Translations under genes and position numbers: made by a program
Assembly: GCF_014359955.1 (NCBI RefSeq)
Contig: NZ_JACIYL010000166.1
Coordinates: 1 to 7,129, forward strand
DNA length: 7,129 bases
Direction of reading: 5' to 3'
DNA from: Thermogutta sp.
Lineage (GTDB): Bacteria; Planctomycetota; Planctomycetia; Pirellulales; Thermoguttaceae
In this document: positions 1 through 7,129 of the stretch, piece after piece
Position numbering within the stretch: the first letter of the stretch is position 1
Layout of the letters: each line of letters opens with the position of its first letter
Notes under the pieces: generated by a model
Databases searched by the model: none
Seen by the model: the letters and a program-made list of their open reading frames with translations, nothing else
What the model was told of the DNA's origin: nothing

Positions 1-19
1 GCCTTGTTGACGCGGCCAG

Positions 20-52
20 ACGGTCTTCCTCATCCACACGTTGAAAGACCGT
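20..52. repeat. Inverted repeat (8-bp arms, 17-base loop)
   Basis: The arms ACGGTCTT (20-27) and AAGACCGT (45-52) are perfectly complementary around a 17-base loop. No T-run follows on either side, so it does not look like a standard intrinsic terminator. It could be the remnant of a terminator for a gene left of the window, an operator, or chance. The rest of positions 1-175 shows no open frame that resembles a protein, and all three forward frames contain stops. Confidence 0.35.
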
Positions 53-1102
53 TCCTCACCCCGGGTTAGTACTACAGCGCAGATTTACCTGGACGCCACA
101 ATACACCCACCACATGTTGTGCTGACATGAGTGCTGCGGCCGCAAGATGCTGTGCCGCGCCCATAATCCTGCGCTGTGGTATTAGCAGATCACCAGGTTG
201 ATCCCGGTAGGTCTCTTTCAGTTCCCTTATCGCAACTGATAATAGACGTTAGCACGCTACCGGCATTTATCCCGGTAGCTCCCAAGACTATTGATAGACC
301 GATTCCTGTGCACAAAGCGAGGAATCGGTCAAATTTTTTACTGCTGGACTGGCGGTCAGAAATCGTGAGGTGGCGATTTCAGATCACTTCGGCGTCGCAG
401 GAAATCCTCGCTGGACCGATCGCTTTAGGTGGTACGTCAGGCGGCCAACCACTCTTATGGAAGGGCAGGGAGCTGACCGTTCTGGAGAGCTCTCCCGAGC
501 GGGCAAGGCTTCGCATTCGAGCGGCGACGGATAGCATTGAATGCAGCGGCACGGTCCTCATCGAATATGATGGGATGCTCCGCTGCGACTTCCAGCTCAA
601 CCCCGCTCATCCCGATGTGGCGATGGAAAAACTTGACCTGGAAATTCCTTTTCGGCCAGAGCGGGCCAAGTATTTCCACTTTTGGCCAGGCAGGTGGGGG
701 AGTGTCTTCAATTCCCGAGCCATTCCACCCGACGGATACCAGATCTCGTTTAAACCGTTCTTCTGGATTGGTGACGATGAACGGGGATTAGCCTGGTTTG
801 CTGAATCAGATCAAAACTTTTGGGATGTGGATCCGAACCGGGTTATCGAAGTCCGTCCGGAAAAGAACTCCGTCGTTCTGGTTATTCATCTCGTGGGCAA
901 ACCTCGTAAGCTCAACACACCGCTGGAATATACGTTTGGCTTTCAGGCAACGCCGGTTAAACCGATGCAACCGGACGCCTGGGATTATCGAATTTGCCAC
1001 ATGGGGAATTACGGAATCGAAGAGAATCCGCCAGGAATCCTCGATCGGTTGGCGGAATATGGCGTGAAGACGATCTGCTTCCATGAACATTGGACTGATA
1101 TT

Positions 1103-1105
1103 TAG
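1103..1105 (+). other. In-frame amber stop inside the glycosidase pseudogene
   Basis: The frame reads HWTDI, then TAG, then NYPRTTHGEKL without any shift. The similarity to the family continues on both sides. Glutamine would fit here, and CAG to TAG is a single transition. The nearby radical SAM gene also ends in TAG at a natural C-terminus, which argues against TAG being read as an amino acid in this genome. Confidence 0.85.
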
Positions 1106-1383
1106 AATTACCCCCGCACAACGCACGGAGAAAAGCTTCGTAAATTGGTCAAAGCATGTCATGACCGCGGCATTCAGTTGCTGCTCTACCATGGATACGA
1201 GATGAGCACCCTCGCACCAGAATGGGATCAATATCCTGAGGAGTACCTGGTGTACCCGCGGGCCGGAGGATACAAGCGGAAACCCGAGCAAACCGCCTAC
1301 ATTGTGTGTTACCGCAGTCACTGGCAGGACTTTATCCGTGATGGGATCGCCAAACTAATCGATGAATACGATATCGACGGTGT

Positions 1384-1386
1384 GCC
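1384..1386 (+). other. Frameshift in the glycosidase pseudogene
   Basis: The upstream frame reads DEYDIDGV up to the GTG at 1382-1384. The continuation LDGTSEPWGC starts at the CTG at 1386-1388, one base out of phase. Family members typically read DGVYLDG at this place, so loss of the two bases TA from a tyrosine TAC codon, leaving only the C at 1385, explains the change. A one-base insertion would shift the frame equally. There is no slippery homopolymer at the site. Confidence 0.8.
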
Positions 1387-2136
1387 TGGACGGGACCTCG
1401 GAGCCGTGGGGGTGCAGGAATCAGGTCCATGGTTGTGGCAACGTGAAGCCGGATGGGTCGGTGGAAACAACGTATCCGATCTTCGCCATCCGCCAGACGA
1501 TGCGGCGAATTTACACAATCGTGAAAAAACGTAACCCAAATGGCCAGGTAAACGTTCATCAATCCACCTGCATGGTTATCCCGACACTTGCCTTTGCCAC
1601 GAGCCATTGGAACGTTGAACGTCTGCAGAGCATCAAGCGACCGGAATCACCTGGTGAGGTTCTGCCCCTTGATGCTTTCCGCGCGGAGTTCATGGGGCGC
1701 AACTGGGGTGTGCCGGCAGAGCTGTTGTGGTATCCCAGCGGACCGTTCCAACGCCGGGAGGCGGTGGGGCTGGCCCTTCTCCACGACGTGCCCGTCAGGC
1801 CCAACAGAATGGAAGACGTCGCGGTCTCTGCCAGCATGTGGCGGGCATTCGACGAGCTAGGACGCCACGAGGCACAGTGGATCCCTTATTGGGACAGCGC
1901 GAAGTTCGTTCGCTGCGACCAGGAGACTGTGAAGGTAAGTCTCTACAACAGGCCTAGACGGGGCTTTATTTTGGTGGCCTTTAATCTCGTACAGGAAAAA
2001 TGTCGCGCCAGGTTGACGATCGACTTTTCAGCGCTGGGTCAACCAGAGACGCTCAGTGCTCGGGAGGTCGTCAGTGAAGCCCCGGTGAGCATCGCGGGAA
2101 ACATCCTGGAACTTGAGTTAAATGGATTGGATGACG

Positions 2137-2745
2137 CTATGGTTCTCGTCCAACCTCACTAATCAGTTCTCCCGGCCAGCCATTATAGGTCGCCGTTCCG
2201 TCGGACCGGATGCGGAGTTCCATGCCTCTGGCGAAACGAGGATCGTATTCCACGCCCGGCTGATATCGATCAGTTAAAAAATGGAATCGCTGGTTGGTGG
2301 AACCAACCCAATGACGTTTCGTCTCTGGACAATGGGCCAGGTACGGCCCATCGACTAAAAGATCAGTGACTGCCAGGAGTTCTTTCACGCCGGGTAGGGA
2401 ACAGTTGTTAAGGTATTCCAGAGTGAAGCCGGTGAAAACCATGACCGAAAGGCCCGTGCGGTGGGATCTTTCTGCTACCAGGGCAAGACCTTTGGCCTGA
2501 AGCATAGGCTCTCCGCCGAGGAAAGTCACACCCTCCAGGTTCCAGCGTCGGTGCGCGTCTAATATCCACTCCACAACTCTCTCAGCGGGCACGAGATGTC
2601 GGGGCACAAATTCCAGCATGTGCGGATTGCAACATCCGGGACACCGAATATGGCACCCCTGCACCCATAGAGCGAATCTTCGTCCGGGACCCTCTACTTC
2701 TGTGCAATCCAGCCAGTGGGCAAGGTTCAACCAGGGTGTATTCAT
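2137..2745 (-). CDS. NrdG-like radical SAM activating protein (4Fe-4S single-cluster)
   Basis: This 202-residue protein resembles the activases of anaerobic ribonucleotide reductase and related 4Fe-4S single-cluster proteins. The cluster motif is CHIRCPGC (C31, C35, C38; CX3CX2C), followed by an extra C39 and preceded by the typical FALWVQG. GGEP (77-80) is the S-adenosylmethionine-binding motif; MVFTGFTLEYL (102-112), LLVDGPY (129-135) and GSTNQRFHFL (148-157) are further family signatures. NrdG itself is usually about 155 residues; the extra length is a C-terminal tail with LRIRSDGTATYNGWPGE. The family makes a 5'-deoxyadenosyl radical, usually to install a glycyl radical on a partner enzyme, in the cytoplasm. 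No such partner (NrdD- or PFL-like) is in the window. The start overlaps the ATPase stop as ATGA, with only a weak GAAG site, so translation is probably coupled. The real substrate is unknown; a role tied to the adjacent ATPase is inference. Confidence 0.9.
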   Translation of the reverse strand: MNTPWLNLAHWLDCTEVEGPGRRFALWVQGCHIRCPGCCNPHMLEFVPRHLVPAERVVEWILDAHRRWNLEGVTFLGGEPMLQAKGLALVAERSHRTGLSVMVFTGFTLEYLNNCSLPGVKELLAVTDLLVDGPYLAHCPETKRHWVGSTNQRFHFLTDRYQPGVEYDPRFARGMELRIRSDGTATYNGWPGELISEVGREP

Positions 2746-4604
2746 ACGACTTCAAAAGCAAATTTGGGCTCGTTACCTGCCTGATGTACTACAAGTGTGC
2801 GTCCCACGTAGGCCGCGGGTTCATCTTCCTCGAATAAAAACATGGCAAGAGGATCGAGAAGGTATTTCACCAGTTGATTGAGAACGCCTTGTCCCCCCAT
2901 TTGGCGATCAACGCGTGACACGATAGCACGCAAAGCCTTTGCCTCGTCATCAAAAACGAGGTCCTTAAAACGGTATTTTTCGCGGAGACGTTCGCGAAGG
3001 GGTTGCAGTTTTGCTCGCGCAATGGCCACCAGAAATTCCTCATTCGTGATGAATCGGAAAGGAACGATGTTATCACCGATCCGATTGAGAAGTTCCGGCC
3101 TTTGGGCTACATGAATGAAGTGATGACGAACCTTTTCCAAAAACTGCTGACGAGTAGCCTCAGGATCGTCCTGATACGTGATTTCTGACGCCCCAATATT
3201 GGATGTGAAAATGATAACTGTTTCGCCAAAGGAAACCGTTTCTCCCTTCCCGTCAGTTAGTCGTCCGTCCTCCAGGATTTGCAGGAACTTATCGAGGATC
3301 CGGACATGAGCTTTTTCGATTTCGTCGAAAAGTAGAACGGAGAATGGGCGTCTTTTCACGGCATTAGTCAGTTGGCCCCCTTCCTCATAACCCACATAAC
3401 CGGGAGGAGCACCGACGAGCCGCTGGTCGCTGTGTTCGTGGTTGAACTCGGACATATCGAAACGGATACAGGCGTCCTCATCGCCAAAAAGGAATTGAGC
3501 AAGCGCTTTGGCAAGTTCGGTCTTGCCTACCCCCGTCGGCCCCACAAAAAAGAGAACACCTTTGGGAGTCTTCTGTTTGATCGAGTGCTGGAGTCCGGAC
3601 AACCCCGTGTAGGCCCGGATGATGACGCTCGCCACTTTTTCCACAGCCTCGTCCTGACCTTTCACCCGGTTTTTGAGTTCCTCACGAATGGTCGCCAGTC
3701 GCCCTCGACTGAGATCTTCCCAAGGGCTTTCCCGCTGCCCGTACTTGTAAAGATTGATAAGATGTTCGAACGACAGCGGCTCTGCGGAATTTACCCGGGA
3801 GAGTTTGAGGAGTTGATGGAGATCGCGGATGGTCATTCCGTCGAGGGAATCGACAAATTGAGAAAACTTTACTTCACCAGGCCGAGGCAAGGACTTCAGG
3901 CACCAGGCATGAAGAGTCCGTTGCAAAAAGCCTTCGCGTTCGGGGCGTCCCGGTGGGGGGATGAGAACATCGGCGATCGCTGGGTTGCCCATATAAAGGG
4001 CAGGCGGCAGGGCGCCCAGTTGCGAGCACAGCAAAACGATGAGATTTCCTGGCTGGGTCAGCGCGTCCAACTCTATGACCGAAATAGGAGCATTGCGAAT
4101 CGCCTTCGACATGACGAGCAGCCACTGCCGTTCCTGTTCGGAGAGGGCATTGGCGTTACCGAAGAGATATTGTGACCAGTCGATGAGAAAAACGTAGCGC
4201 TCCACCGAGGGATGCACGAGATTGTGATACACCACGGCAAGGAAATCATCGGCCTGTAGAGGCGTCGTGCTGGGTGGCGGGGTGGGTCGGCTGCCCACAT
4301 CATATGCTTCCCCCTCCATGGAAAAGTTATTGCGCGGTTGTGAGGCCGCTACGGCGTTTCGCATGAGTCGCTGCCATACATTGTCCGAAACTCCTTGCAC
4401 ACCCGAAAATCGGTCCCAAACCACAACATGGTCAAAACCCATGTTTTTGAGGGTGTTAACGAGCACCTCGCTGACGCAACGGTATTGCTGCGTATGCGGA
4501 CAATAGCACAGATCCTGAACCTCTCCATGGACGATGAGGGCACGTCGGATCGCGGCCTGTCGAGTGAAGTTCTCCAGCCAGCGGTTTTCGCGATGATTAG
4601 CCAT
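2742..4604 (-). CDS. ClpB-type AAA+ ATPase with degenerate N-terminal half
   Basis: This 620-residue protein carries one clear ClpB/Hsp104 D2-type AAA+ module from about residue 303. It shows VKGQDEAV (314-321), Walker A GPTGVGKT (355-362), pore loop GYVG (402-405), Walker B VLLFDEIEKAH (423-433), sensor 1 TSN (467-469), and arginine finger R508 in RPELLNRIG, followed by a ClpB D2-small-like C-terminal domain. In that domain the sensor-2 GAR motif appears as GGQ (570-572), so the arginine is apparently replaced. Residues 1-300 are not the ClpB N domain or D1. They include ALIVHGEVQDL, a Walker-B-like VFLIDW (138-143), a sensor-1-like LIVLLCSQ and PGRPEREGFL (218-227), which suggest an AAA fold that lost its P-loop. 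Such ATPases use ATP to thread or remodel proteins as hexamers. The start has a good Shine-Dalgarno site and overlaps the upstream coiled-coil gene by 8 nt. This is not a housekeeping ClpB: it is shorter and has only one intact nucleotide site. Confidence 0.92.
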   Translation of the reverse strand: MANHRENRWLENFTRQAAIRRALIVHGEVQDLCYCPHTQQYRCVSEVLVNTLKNMGFDHVVVWDRFSGVQGVSDNVWQRLMRNAVAASQPRNNFSMEGEAYDVGSRPTPPPSTTPLQADDFLAVVYHNLVHPSVERYVFLIDWSQYLFGNANALSEQERQWLLVMSKAIRNAPISVIELDALTQPGNLIVLLCSQLGALPPALYMGNPAIADVLIPPPGRPEREGFLQRTLHAWCLKSLPRPGEVKFSQFVDSLDGMTIRDLHQLLKLSRVNSAEPLSFEHLINLYKYGQRESPWEDLSRGRLATIREELKNRVKGQDEAVEKVASVIIRAYTGLSGLQHSIKQKTPKGVLFFVGPTGVGKTELAKALAQFLFGDEDACIRFDMSEFNHEHSDQRLVGAPPGYVGYEEGGQLTNAVKRRPFSVLLFDEIEKAHVRILDKFLQILEDGRLTDGKGETVSFGETVIIFTSNIGASEITYQDDPEATRQQFLEKVRHHFIHVAQRPELLNRIGDNIVPFRFITNEEFLVAIARAKLQPLRERLREKYRFKDLVFDDEAKALRAIVSRVDRQMGGQGVLNQLVKYLLDPLAMFLFEEDEPAAYVGRTLVVHQAGNEPKFAFEVV

Positions 4605-5775
4605 GGCTTTCTCTCCGTTGATTCACATCCAAAGGGCGCGCTGACTTGGACAATCGGTCAGGATTCCGCCAGAGCACGCGGGCGTCGGACAGCCGGATGC
4701 CGTAGATCTGTTCCAGTAAGGGTAGGACTTTGTCGATATCGTCCTTGCACTTCATGCCCTCGTAATGATCAAACTTGTAAATCATCGTCCCGTTGAGGCG
4801 GACCGTAAAGTTGGCTTCTGCTCCGGCTGGCTTTTTGGCGCGAATCAGAACTTCGTCTGTTTCCCGAAGAAGTCGCGGCTGATCAACGATGAAACCCGAA
4901 CGAGTTAGACTTTCCATGATTGCGCGGACCACCTGGCGGCGGGCCTCTTCTCCATGCGGAGCCGATTCTGCATCTTCCGTCTCTGCCACCAACCGTGCCT
5001 GAAACTCTTCGAGGGATAATCCTTGCGCCTCGGCCAACTTATAAAGGTTTTCCAGACGTTCTCGCCTCTGCTGAGCTTCAACCTGATTAGGGTGCCTTGC
5101 TAGCTCGGCACTGTAGAGGTCGAGAAGTTTTCGACGAGCTTCGCTCTCCATCTGGCGTGTCTTCGCGTCCCTCCATTCTTGAGCCCGACGCGCCCCTTTC
5201 TCTCGAAGAAGCTGGATCCTCTCTCTGATCTCACATTGAACGGCAGGCAGTTCCTCGGGAAGAACAGACCGTTGCGCAAATTCGTCTCTCAGAGCCTGCA
5301 AGTCTTCCAGGACGAAATCCTGTTCCACGGGATCGGTTATCTGCGCGATGGCCTCTTCGAGAAATCGGCCGAGCTCGGATGTGGCTTCGGCCCGCAGTTT
5401 GGCCAAACGCTCTTCCTGACGACGGCGTGCCTCCTCATATTCTCGCCGGGCCTGTCGGGCACGTGCGGGTAGCCGACTGATTATAGGAGCCAGTTCAAAA
5501 CTTAAATCGCGAGCGGCCAGGGGGTCAGTCTCGAGAAGTTCATCAAGATCGTCCAGTTGCTGTTCAACCCATGCAAATTCTTGCGGCAGGTACTGATCGA
5601 GGCCTTGAGCGAGGAGATCCTCATAGGTTTCCACATAGCGGTCTCGATATCGGCTGGTAGTCTCACGAACTCGCTCCAGGTATTGTGCGCGTCGGGCTTC
5701 TTCCGCGTGTCTGTCACGACGACGGTCTTGCGAAGGACTACCGACAATCCACTCGAAAATACCCAGTTCGCTCAT
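4597..5775 (-). CDS. Coiled-coil protein of an AAA+/radical SAM operon
   Basis: I do not recognise a named family for this 392-residue protein. It is highly charged and helical, with heptad-like Arg/Glu-rich stretches at about residues 15-50, 105-140 and 175-245, which predict coiled coils. No signal peptide or membrane segment is visible. A compact C-terminal domain follows at about 277-370: RRQVVRAIMESLTRSGFIV, then beta-like segments VLIRAKKP and FTVRLNGTMIYKFD, then YEGMKCKDDIDKVLPLLEQI. This part looks globular and probably defines the family. The ATG at 5775-5773 has a GGGGTG Shine-Dalgarno-like site 5 nt upstream. Its TAA lies inside the start of the ATPase gene (ATGGCTAA), so the two are translationally coupled and likely made in fixed ratio. 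A scaffold or adaptor role for the ATPase is inferred from structure and position only. Confidence 0.85.
   Translation of the reverse strand: MSELGIFEWIVGSPSQDRRRDRHAEEARRAQYLERVRETTSRYRDRYVETYEDLLAQGLDQYLPQEFAWVEQQLDDLDELLETDPLAARDLSFELAPIISRLPARARQARREYEEARRRQEERLAKLRAEATSELGRFLEEAIAQITDPVEQDFVLEDLQALRDEFAQRSVLPEELPAVQCEIRERIQLLREKGARRAQEWRDAKTRQMESEARRKLLDLYSAELARHPNQVEAQQRRERLENLYKLAEAQGLSLEEFQARLVAETEDAESAPHGEEARRQVVRAIMESLTRSGFIVDQPRLLRETDEVLIRAKKPAGAEANFTVRLNGTMIYKFDHYEGMKCKDDIDKVLPLLEQIYGIRLSDARVLWRNPDRLSKSARPLDVNQRRESHG
4611..4616 (-). promoter_or_regulatory. Ribosome binding site of the AAA+ ATPase gene
   Basis: GGAGAG lies 6 nt upstream of the ATG at 4604-4602, inside the last codons of the coiled-coil gene. 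It supports this ATG as the true start and allows initiation in addition to coupling through the 8-nt overlap. Confidence 0.75.
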
Positions 5776-6009
5776 AGCAACACCCCATACCCTTTCTTGG
5801 TTTCTCTCGTTTTTTTACGAAAGACGGTGCAACGGAATAACAAGAAGCACGATTTGGCGGATTGCGTTACGTTCCCCTCGCGGGATTCTCGTGCAACTTC
5901 CGGTCAACGTCTCGGACCACCCGATATAAGTTTCGGCTCCCAGAGAATCCGACCCTGATCGCAAAAAACCGGAGCGCCTTCCCGTTTACCGCGGCCTTCC
6001 GTCACATGT
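5776..6009. other. 234-bp intergenic gap upstream of the coiled-coil gene
   Basis: This non-coding gap separates the coiled-coil gene from the co-oriented gene on its right. On the minus strand there is a T6 run (5968-5963) about 40 nt after the preceding stop, but I find no convincing stem before it. A TTGACC (5907-5902) lacks a fitting -10 element. A TTATAT stretch (minus strand, around 5930) also lacks a good -35. The gap is long enough for a terminator plus promoter or for an upstream regulatory leader, but none can be assigned with confidence. Confidence 0.5.
5781..5786 (-). promoter_or_regulatory. Ribosome binding site of the coiled-coil gene
   Basis: GGGGTG lies 5 nt upstream of the ATG at 5775-5773 and matches the anti-Shine-Dalgarno complement GAGGTG with one mismatch. 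An out-of-phase ATG overlaps it (ATGGGGTG), so the ATG at 5775 is the sensible start. Confidence 0.55.
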
Positions 6010-7129
6010 TTAGCGTGCTCCCCTCCGTTTCTGGATGTTGGTAAACCGAGTTTCAAGGCGGGCAATGAAAACCTCTGCCTCGCTCATGGAATAGCCCGCC
6101 TGTACCAGGATCTCGCGCGTTTGAGTCTCAAAGGTCTCCTTTTTCTGCCACCATCGCGGGATCAGCAGGCGCTCTTCATCAAGCACGTGGCGCAATTTGG
6201 CTGCGAGATTGCGGAGCACATCTGGTTCTCCAGGTGCCGAGGTTGTATTTGGTGTCCACACACCCACCGGCAGGAGAACTTCCTCATCCTGCACTCGCAC
6301 TTGGAGGCGATGACCGATCAATGTGTGGGTCTCACAAACACAGAGCACACTGTCGGGAAATGGCCAGTTGCCCCGTTCTATCACCTGACACCCAGCCCCA
6401 TCGGAGTTCCATTGCACAGCAAGATCATGGGAGAGATTGGGATCAAAGCCGACGATAAGTCGCCCCTGGGCTTGGACCGAAACAGCCAGCGAGAGGAGTT
6501 TGGGATTCACAATGCACCAGCGTGCGGAATCGGGGATCGTTTCGGACAATCGGGGAAGGATCACATATTGACCGCCATCCGAACCGCCCGAGAATGCAGA
6601 TACAATCGGCCACGTTTCCAACTTTTCCCCAGCTAAACTATCCAAACCAAGGGCCGGTGTGAGAAATCGTTCCACGATTTCCCCGGGAGGAAGGCGATTG
6701 ATGTATTCGGTCTCTGTTTCGTTTGGCAATTGCAATGTGAGCTGCCCATCTAGCAGGTCCACGGTTGCCATGACCTCCCGCCACAGAATCTTGGGTTTCC
6801 CGATTGGTCTAAGCCCCTGAATACGAGCCTGAGGGCGCCACCATGGGAAACGGGCATTGGGAATCCATTCCCTGATCAGGTTTTCAGGGAACAGATTATG
6901 GAAGACCTCAGGATTGACTCTGATGGCCGGGGATTGAGAAGAGTAGCGGAGAGAGTCTTCCTCGGTGAGGATTCTCGCGCCGATGGGATCGAAGAGAAAC
7001 GATTCCTCATGGACTTGACTTCGTGCTTCTATTCGGTTCTCCGCCAGCATCCGTTGGCCCGCTGGGGTTATCTCCAGCTCTTCGAAGCGGAGCCACTGTG
7101 GATCACAGTCTTTCCTCTGGGGGGCGATA
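6010..7129 (-). CDS. Hypothetical protein, N-terminus outside the window
   Basis: The frame is open from the right window edge to the TAA at 6012-6010, giving 372 visible residues. An ATG at 7050-7048 is probably internal, because the codons before it read as good protein sequence (FEELEITPAGQRML), a pattern like the end of a winged-helix or similar small domain. I do not recognise the family. Visible traits are FLFDPIGARIL, a tryptophan-rich FPWWRP, a beta-rich middle with GGSDGGQYVILPRL and RLIVGFDP, a CVC pair in VLCVCETHT, a second tryptophan motif IPRWWQKK, and a helical C-terminus REILVQAGYSMSEAEVFIARLE. There are no Walker, protease or nuclease signatures and no membrane segments in the visible part. 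It is co-oriented with the coiled-coil/ATPase/radical SAM operon but 234 bp away, so it may be a further component or merely the upstream neighbour. Confidence 0.8.
   Translation of the reverse strand, partial: IAPQRKDCDPQWLRFEELEITPAGQRMLAENRIEARSQVHEESFLFDPIGARILTEEDSLRYSSQSPAIRVNPEVFHNLFPENLIREWIPNARFPWWRPQARIQGLRPIGKPKILWREVMATVDLLDGQLTLQLPNETETEYINRLPPGEIVERFLTPALGLDSLAGEKLETWPIVSAFSGGSDGGQYVILPRLSETIPDSARWCIVNPKLLSLAVSVQAQGRLIVGFDPNLSHDLAVQWNSDGAGCQVIERGNWPFPDSVLCVCETHTLIGHRLQVRVQDEEVLLPVGVWTPNTTSAPGEPDVLRNLAAKLRHVLDEERLLIPRWWQKKETFETQTREILVQAGYSMSEAEVFIARLETRFTNIQKRRGAR

Larger units (their letters stand above)
176..2162 (+). pseudogene. Broken GH123/DUF6067-like glycoside hydrolase gene
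   Basis: Three consecutive pieces of one protein are visible: 176-1102 (309 codons), then the same frame after a TAG (1106-1384, 93 codons), then the +1 frame from about 1386 to the TAA at 2160-2162 (258 codons). The first piece is a beta-rich N-terminal domain with ILAGPIALGG, the FHFWPGRWG segment, GLAWFAESD and the closing FGFQATPVKP motif. The next pieces carry a TIM-barrel-like part: HEHWTDI, ACHDRGIQLLLYHGYE, DEYDIDGV, LDGTSEPWGC, VNVHQSTCM, ALLHDVPVRP, and a beta-type C-terminus. From memory these motifs match large proteins annotated as glycoside hydrolase 123-like or DUF6067, frequent in Planctomycetes; the sugar substrate cannot be told. The GTG at 176 has no Shine-Dalgarno sequence and a TAA lies at 164-166, so the 5' end is probably eroded too. 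Two lesions downstream make a working product unlikely. Assembly error is the main alternative. Confidence 0.85.

Noticed and set aside
135..144. Perfect 10-bp palindrome TGCGGCCGCA
   Set aside because: It is short, GC-rich, single-copy in the window and not placed next to an identifiable promoter, so chance is likely.
1103..1105. TAG read as an amino acid (recoding)
   Set aside because: The same gene also has a frameshift, and the radical SAM gene uses TAG as a natural stop. Decay or sequence error is simpler.
806..1321. 171-codon open frame on the minus strand
   Set aside because: It is opposite to the conserved glycosidase sequence, has no ribosome binding site and has no recognisable motif.
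1380..1390. Programmed ribosomal frameshift
   Set aside because: There is no slippery heptamer, and the change fits loss of two bases from a tyrosine codon. With the upstream nonsense codon, a regulated shift makes no sense.
3372..4175. 267-codon open frame on the plus strand
   Set aside because: It lies entirely antisense inside the AAA+ ATPase coding region, which has unmistakable motifs, and its translation shows no domain-like pattern. It is a shadow of the real gene.
5902..5907. TTGACC as a -35 promoter element for the coiled-coil gene
   Set aside because: At a 17-bp spacing the -10 position reads CCCGCG, which has no similarity to TATAAT.
5963..5968. T6 run as an intrinsic terminator of the 6010-7129 gene
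   Set aside because: No stem longer than 3-4 bp could be drawn directly before the T-run.
6121..6636. 171-codon open frame on the plus strand
   Set aside because: It is antisense to the partial protein gene, whose frame continues cleanly to the window edge. The plus-strand translation is rich in His, Cys and Pro without order.

Overview
The window looks like a chromosomal segment of a bacterium with moderate-to-high GC. A Planctomycetes-like host is my best guess, because the broken gene on the left resembles large secreted-type glycosidases that are abundant in that phylum. This is an inference from family recognition, not a database match. No rRNA, tRNA, CRISPR array, insertion sequence or integrase is visible.

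Layout. Positions 1-175 hold no gene I can support, only a small inverted repeat. Positions 176-2162 (+) are a decayed GH123/DUF6067-like glycoside hydrolase gene, broken by an in-frame TAG at 1103 and a frameshift at about 1385. Everything to its right is on the minus strand, read right to left: an unrecognised protein that enters from beyond the right edge (7129-6010); a 234-bp gap; a coiled-coil protein (5775-4597); a ClpB-type AAA+ ATPase (4604-2742); and an NrdG-like radical SAM protein (2745-2137). The radical SAM gene meets the pseudogene tail to tail with a 26-nt overlap.

The last three minus-strand genes overlap each other by 8 nt and 4 nt, so they form a translationally coupled operon. 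The gene at 6010-7129 is co-oriented but separated by the gap, so its membership in the operon is open.

The most interesting content is this cassette: a coiled-coil protein, a single-active-ring ClpB-like unfoldase whose N-terminal half looks like a degenerate AAA domain without a P-loop, and a small radical SAM activase without its usual glycyl-radical enzyme partner. A plausible but unproven reading is a dedicated remodelling machine in which the coiled-coil protein is adaptor or scaffold, the ATPase supplies force, and the radical SAM protein modifies or activates a partner. No substrate is encoded in the window.
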